DNA from: Antedon bifida
Taxonomy: Eukaryota > Echinodermata > Crinoidea > Comatulida > Antedonidae
Reading direction: 5' to 3'
DNA length: 64,000 nucleotides
Assembly: GCA_963402885.1 (NCBI GenBank)
Contig: OY727093.1
Span: forward strand, 6,087,501 to 6,151,500
The position numbers and the translations under genes are program-made. Under the pieces are notes generated by a model. The model saw nothing but the letters and a program-made list of their open reading frames with translations. It ran no database searches and was not told the origin of the DNA. Below, one piece after another: positions 61,201-64,000 of the stretch (position 1 is the stretch's first letter; every line of letters begins with the position of its first letter).

Positions 61201-63753
61201 TCTTTAGGATTTGGAAAATATCTTAAAATGTCGTCTAACAAACTTTTTTAGAATATTTTATTTTTAGGTTCTTCATGCGAATGATATAGTTACAGTACAT
61301 CGCTGATATCTTCTTGTGTACAGTATCTCATGGGTCCATAATCATTGTGGTTCCCATATATTATCACCAACATATTGACTTATTCTCGTCATCACTTTCC
61401 AACTGTATTTCAAAAGCTGAATTTTGTTTTTATTCTGTAACCTTCAAAACATAGGCTTAGCAAAATCATAATCATAGTAGCTCATAAATTAGGAAAAACC
61501 TGTAGCTTATGGTGGCCATTTTGACAATCAAAATGGTGGCCATTGAGTGAACTTCAAAAAGCTGTATTTAGATTTCTTGACCCTCAAAACATAAACATTG
61601 CCACCAAAATCACTTCCATGCACCTTCCATGTAGAAGCTGAGGTACGAGGACAAATCTGTAAATTTTATGGCAGCCATTTTTAAAAACAAAATGGCGGGC
61701 ATTAGGTGAACTTTAAAATACTATATTTGAATTCCTTGACCTTCAAAACATATACTTTTCTACCAAAATTACGTTCATATGATGTAGAAGCTGAGATATG
61801 AGGAAAAATCTGTAAATTTTATAGCAGCCATTTTGATTTTTAAAATGGCGGCCATTGGGTGAAATTCAAATTAATGCTGTATTTGGATTCCTTGACCGTC
61901 AAAACCTACATTTTGCCACCAAAATCATGTCTATACATGATGTAGAAGCTGAGATAAGCACAAATCTGTATTTTAAGACGGCCATTTTGAAAAACAATAT
62001 GGCGGTTATTGAGTGAACTTCAAAATGCTGTATTTAGATTCCTTGACCCTCAAAACATACACTTTGCCACCAAAATCATTTCCATGCATGATGTAGAAGA
62101 GGAGATATGAGCAAAAACCTGTATTTTATGGCGGCCATTTTGAAAATCCAAAATGGCGGCTTTCCCCAGGCCAGATGAGCTGGAACTTTTTTTTGGTGGA
62201 TATATAGACCCCATATGACACAAATCAGTTGAGAAACACTTGTTTCTAATTTTTTCCCAGAGAAAGTGTAAAATGGGGATACTACTAATCTATATTTGTT
62301 ATGAGGAGCTATGGTGATAGAATGTAATTGTTACTATTTCATTACAGATCTGTTTGTAGCAAACAAGAAATGTTGCAGTATGAAGTTGAAAAAGCAGAGG
62401 AAATGTTAGCATCTAAAACTCAACTAAGAGATCAGCTTCAGGTTGGTAATAATAGTCATTGTAAAGCTCTGTCTACACTATCAAACTTTATGTGATGTGC
62501 CCATATATGGACATGATGATGTCATAGCACTACCATATTTGAGAATATCACTACCATTTTTATTGATGGTGATTGGCCTAGTAGTAAACATTTTGAAATT
62601 TATAATATTAATAATGAAATAGAGATCTATACAAATACAACTTACGTGTACGAAATCGTGTAAAAAATCGTTAATTTATATACTTGTGAAAAGGGTATAA
62701 CATAGAAACTTTGAATTCTTTTTATATTGATTATAGGGTACCGCACCAACAAAAACCTTCTCCTGGCGGGGCCTTAGTAGCAAAGTATTTGGTCCTGAAA
62801 CAGAACAAGTGAAAGAGACTAAGTTAAGACAGGTCAAAGATCAAATTCAAGAAGCAGAGGAGAATGTGACAAGAACACAAAAAGAAGCAGAGTGAGTTAT
62901 ATTTTGATTTAAAAATAAGTAATAGTACATAGCCTATGTAAAATCTTATATTTAACCTCTAAAGCAGTCAATATCTGTATAATAGTACACCAATATTATT
63001 TTATTTGACAGTTTTTGTTACAAACTATGAGCAGTGGTGCCTTCAACATAGGCATTTATTGGTGAAAATCATTTCAATTTAATGTTTTTCCTATTTCAGG
63101 GAATTTGTAGAAGAGGCACTAAAAGAAATAGATGCATTCAAGAAAACTAAAACAGCAGATCTAAAAGAAATATTTATCAATTTCTCCGTTCTTCAAATAA
63201 AAATTGCAAAAAGGGTAGGTGATCACATTCACATATTAACCTTTTATGTTTTTCTTTTCACCACATGCGCTGATTTTGTTGTCCGTTGGCTTATTAGATC
63301 GGGGGTCGCCACTTCTTTAGCCATCCTTTCAACAGATCTGGGATGTACTAGATCACTGGGGTAACTCTCTACTCTTTCTAAAAGCTCTGGGTTCTTTAAA
63401 GTACATACAAACCAGATGTGTATAATGTATACTCCAGTCCTTCTACCGCCATAACTATGGTCGAGGGGTGCCTTGAACATGTTCCAATATTATGGCTACG
63501 GTTTACAGTGGTCTAAAGCTCTGTCTACACTATCAAACTTTATGTGATGTGCCCATATATGGACATGATGTAATATCACTACCATATTTGGGCACATCAC
63601 ACTTTTTTGTCAAACTAGTTTGATAATGTAGACAGAGCTTTAACCACTCGACTTGACTATTGCAAAATGTAGCATTGTTGAAATAATGTTATTTTTTTTT
63701 TACAGGGAATTACAACTTGGACCAATACAAAAGAATGTTTTGAAAAGATGTAA
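34210..63753 (+). CDS. SNX4: Sorting nexin-4 (PX-BAR), complete
   Basis: Twelve exons: 34210-34317, 37474-37586, 39803-39941, 43830-44030, 50787-50842, 54496-54568, 55047-55174, 58702-58791, 62348-62441, 62737-62891, 63100-63214, 63706-63753 (439 aa; human SNX4 is 450). All phases join cleanly. The PX domain spans about 45-160, with the PI3P-binding RRYSEF (92-97), PPLPEKR (114-120) and ERRRTGLEGFL (from 140). The BAR helices follow, with highly conserved ADRLYGIHKIHGNYGRVFSE and MGDGLQSAGH. The last residues GITTWTNTKECFEKM parallel human GIQVWTNAKECFSKM. SNX4 tubulates early endosomes and returns cargo such as transferrin receptor to recycling compartments; the yeast counterpart Snx4/Atg24 also serves autophagy. 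The start is the first ATG, in a short acidic N-terminus that is shorter than in vertebrates. Introns carry many repeats, including a 2.3 kb minisatellite and a 3.3 kb palindrome. Confidence 0.95.
34948..34995 (+). other. SNX4: Candidate 16-codon cassette exon of SNX4
   Basis: A good acceptor (CCCACTCTTTAG) and donor (CAG|GTAGCA) bound 48 bp with no stop in the SNX4 frame. It is phase 0 at both ends, so inclusion would insert IRQARPPRPCVYLTVQ between the acidic N-terminus and the PX domain. I see no vertebrate counterpart for this peptide. It could be an optional exon or a chance frame. Confidence 0.3.
36486..36875 (+). repeat. About 118 bp tandem repeat, three copies
   Basis: Copies share GCATAAATTCTGCAGTATAA, AATCACAGACTGTATA, CTAAGCATGGAATA and AGAAGAGCTGCTAGTTA. 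They start near 36,520, 36,640 and 36,757, and the first is the most diverged. Intronic in SNX4. Confidence 0.85.
38755..38870 (-). mobile_element. SINE family A fragment
   Basis: On the minus strand it carries ATGTACAGATCTGGATTCTG, TTTTAAGAACCCAGG and CTTTCAGAAGAGTCA, which correspond in order to the family A core at 10,680-10,960. The head is lost. Confidence 0.6.
39566..39696. mobile_element. MITE family 1, left-truncated copy
   Basis: Starts at GATATGATGTGCCTATATAT and ends AGTTTGATAGTGCAGACAGA plus GCTTTA. It lies about 100 bp before the SNX4 exon at 39,803. Confidence 0.83.
42651..42821. mobile_element. MITE family 1, full-length copy
   Basis: Termini TAAAGCTTTGTCTACACTAT and GATAATGTAGACAGAGCTTTA. 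The internal arms are GTGATGTGCCCAAATA and GGGCACATCACA. Intronic in SNX4. Confidence 0.88.
44091..44329. mobile_element. Palindromic element, family 4 (AATCTAACAACA termini)
   Basis: GCAATCTAACAACAAGATGC (44,102) is mirrored by TGTTGTTAGATTACC (44,303). Inside, GTGGCTGCGACA and TGTCGCAGCCAGAC mirror each other. The roughly 240 bp is therefore a foldback structure, starting about 60 bp after the SNX4 donor at 44,030. Its ends are approximate and I could not fix a target duplication. Confidence 0.65.
45379..45504. mobile_element. MITE family 1 with a small deletion in the left terminus
   Basis: The left end reads TTAAAGCTACACTATCAAAC, lacking the CTGTCT of the consensus. The right end, GATAATGTAGACAGAGCTTA, is intact. 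Intronic in SNX4. Confidence 0.85.
45705..45875. mobile_element. MITE family 1, full-length copy
   Basis: Termini AAAAGCTCTGTCTACACTAT and GATAGTGTAGACAGAACTTTA, with full internal arms. It lies only 200 bp after the preceding copy in the same SNX4 intron. Confidence 0.88.
46490..46660 (+). mobile_element. tRNA-derived SINE family D, copy 2
   Basis: TAGTTTGGTGGTTAACATCC, GTGTTCAATCCTGACC and CTAGTGCCAGGGTTGTAGCT line up with the copy at 22,985. Intronic in SNX4. Confidence 0.65.
46640..46862 (+). repeat. Tandem duplication, about 110 bp unit, two copies
   Basis: AACTGTTAAGTACTAATT, TTTTTATAGACCT, AACTGTAATCTGTATTATTT and CAATAAATA occur twice in the same order. The second copy has lost a short ATGAATTGA segment. 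Intronic in SNX4. Confidence 0.8.
47380..49676 (-). repeat. 36 bp minisatellite, about 64 copies, open in two minus-strand frames
   Basis: The unit is CACCCGCCACTGACTGACAT + TGCCAGCGTTTGTCAC. Variation is concentrated in one segment (AGCGTTTG, ATTTTTTG, ATTGTTTG or AGTGTTCA) and one other position (CACC, CATC or CACA). As 36 is a multiple of three, one minus-strand frame stays open for 796 codons (47,308-49,698) as a 12-residue repeat QCQSVAGGDKRW. A second frame is open in three stretches as NVSQWRVVTNAG, broken only where TGACTGAC becomes TAGCTGAC (three sites). The array sits inside a 6.8 kb SNX4 intron, antisense. It resembles no protein family I know, and I treat the frames as a by-product of the repeat. 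Confidence 0.95.
50008..50078. mobile_element. MITE family 3 fragment
   Basis: ACTGTAGAACTCCTACTTTG at one end mirrors TTAAAAAGTGTTCTACTGTA at the other, with GTGTCCCCTT inside. Intronic in SNX4. Confidence 0.5.
50871..50945. mobile_element. MITE family 3 fragment
   Basis: Opens AGGAGAACCTGTATTAAGGG and carries GGGACC and AGGGGTTTCCC. It starts about 30 bp after the SNX4 donor at 50,842. Confidence 0.4.
51483..51615. mobile_element. MITE family 1, full-length copy
   Basis: Perfect termini TAAAGCTCTGTCTACACTAT and GTGTAGACAGAGCTTTA. The flanking CTAAA/TTTAG symmetry fits a TA target. Intronic in SNX4. Confidence 0.9.
52290..52430 (+). mobile_element. SINE family D, headless copy
   Basis: GCAGGGTTGTAACTCAC, CTCTTTCAACTCCACTCCCT, TAGCCTCAAATG and GCGAGTTACTCGCTGTTGGA match the family D body. 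Intronic in SNX4. Confidence 0.65.
55377..55453 (-). repeat. Family-5 inverted-repeat element, copy 2
   Basis: The reverse complement contains GGCCGTATTCACCAATCACA then CTTAAGTGAGACATTTAA and TTTCCCTTAAATG, matching 12,980-13,050. It directly precedes the duplicated exon fragment at 55,461. Confidence 0.6.
55461..55532 (+). pseudogene. SNX4: Decayed duplicate of part of SNX4 exon 55,047-55,174
   Basis: Aligns with exon positions 55,101-55,170 at an offset of exactly 360 bp. GTGAGTGAAGTGGGATTGAA pairs with GTGAGTGGAGTGGCATTGAA, and AGATGGCAGATGGTATA with AGATGGGAGATGGTCTA. A TGG tryptophan codon has become TGA, and small indels follow, so it cannot be used in frame. It lies in the next SNX4 intron. 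Confidence 0.65.
56262..56470 (-). mobile_element. SINE family A copy with head
   Basis: On the minus strand it opens GGTTGAGTGGTTGAGGCAGC (A-box-like). It continues with GGTTCAAGCCTC (good B box), then GGCCCAGTGTACATATCTGG and GAGTAGGAGGATTA. It parallels the 10,680-10,960 copy. Intronic in SNX4. Confidence 0.72.
58937..62282. mobile_element. 3.3 kb giant foldback (palindromic) element
   Basis: The ends GTATCCC and GGGATAC are followed inward on both sides by TCTGGGAAAAAATTAGAAAC, CTCAACTGATTTG, CAAAAAAAAGTTCCAGTTCA and CTGGCCTGGGGAAAGCCGCC, in mirror image. Each arm then holds about five or six degenerate 120-140 bp subrepeats with AAAATGGCCGCCAT and TTTGAGGGTCAA. The symmetry continues towards the centre: GATATTTTCCAAAT near 60,070 mirrors ATTTGGAAAATATC near 61,212, and GATAAAGCAA near 60,128 mirrors TTGCTTTATC near 61,147. 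The midpoint is about 60,610. The flanking dinucleotide is TA on both sides. No transposase frame is visible; the longest frame inside (60,511-60,744, minus) is unrecognised. It lies in the SNX4 intron between exons 58,702-58,791 and 62,348-62,441. Confidence 0.88.
62462..62560. mobile_element. MITE family 1, right-truncated copy
   Basis: Starts TAAAGCTCTGTCTACACTAT and runs through GTGATGTGCCCATATATGG, then loses identity after ATCACTACCATTTTTATT. It begins 21 bp after the SNX4 donor at 62,441. A lone family 2 terminus (TTGTGAAAAGGGTATA) follows near 62,683. Confidence 0.82.
63290..63660 (-). mobile_element. SINE family A copy split by a MITE
   Basis: On the minus strand, CAAGTCGAGTGGTTA is the start of a tRNA-like head. 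After the MITE at 63,514-63,642 it resumes with CCACTGTAAACCGTAGCCAT, AAGGCACCCCTCGACC and the core ACACATCTGGTTTGTATGTA, then TTTAAAGAACCCAGAGC. It lies in the last SNX4 intron. Confidence 0.72.
63514..63642. mobile_element. MITE family 1, nested in a SINE head
   Basis: Perfect termini TAAAGCTCTGTCTACACTAT and GTAGACAGAGCTTTA, with internal GTGATGTGCCCATATATGG and GGGCACATCACACT. Removing the element and one TA restores a continuous family A head. Confidence 0.9.
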
Positions 63754-63851
63754 CGATATATATTGAAGAATATTTAGAAATAATATTAAAGGTAACCGAA
63801 GGATAACTAATGCTGGACTTGCTTTTAAGCAAGAAAAACTAAATTTATAAT

Positions 63852-63857
63852 AATAAA
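63852..63857 (+). terminator. SNX4: SNX4 polyadenylation signal
   Basis: AATAAA about 100 bp after the stop codon (63,751-63,753), a normal position for a short 3' UTR. The remaining sequence to the window end is AT-rich, with no further feature seen. Confidence 0.65.
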
Positions 63858-64000
63858 GATCTATTTTAATAGAGTATTTGATCTTCTTTATTTTCTATAT
63901 CTCTTTGGAAATATCTGTTATTATATTTATATTATGTTTCAGTGATGTAGTACTAGCATTAGTTAAACTGTATTTTCAATATTACTCCATTCGTTCAATA

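Overview
The window is nuclear DNA from an animal. It holds three intron-rich protein-coding genes embedded in AT-rich sequence crowded with short interspersed elements, MITEs and minisatellites. Splice sites are canonical GT-AG, most introns are 0.3-10 kb, and the encoded proteins read as clear orthologues of bilaterian genes. The frequent TAGGCCTA motifs, the tRNA-derived SINEs with a GTTAAAGAACC-type core, and a full TGF-beta type II receptor orthologue suggest a marine invertebrate deuterostome, most likely an echinoderm. That placement is inference and not proven by the sequence.

Layout: (1) 80-12,329, plus strand: the 3' part of STK11IP (LKB1-interacting protein), 17 coding exons, 1,155 residues visible, 5' end cut by the window edge. 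(2) 12,330-18,275: convergent intergenic stretch with repeats and one weak candidate exon. (3) 18,276-32,687, minus strand: a complete TGFBR2-like receptor serine/threonine kinase, 6 coding exons, 572 aa. Its signal-peptide exon is separated from the rest by a 10.6 kb intron. (4) 32,688-34,209: a 1.5 kb divergent intergenic region that should hold both promoters. (5) 34,210-63,753, plus strand: a complete SNX4 (sorting nexin with PX and BAR domains), 12 coding exons, 439 aa, plus one possible 16-codon cassette exon.

Repeats: a TA-targeting MITE family (termini AAGCTCTGTCTACACTATC) has about 15 copies, but none between 16.6 and 39.5 kb. A second MITE (termini CCCTTTTCACATC) sits in opposite orientations around two STK11IP exons. 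At least four tRNA-derived SINE families are present. There are four sizeable tandem arrays (9.1, 22.1, 36.5 and 47.4 kb) and a 3.3 kb near-perfectly symmetrical foldback element inside a SNX4 intron.

Functional links: STK11IP and SNX4 both act on endosomes or lysosomes. Mammalian STK11IP has been reported to bind SMAD4, a TGF-beta effector, and TGFBR2 is the neighbouring gene. Nothing in the sequence shows that the three genes are co-regulated, and ordinary chance neighbourhood is the simplest reading. I found no operon-like, CRISPR-like or otherwise new protein system. The most unusual content is in the repeats.
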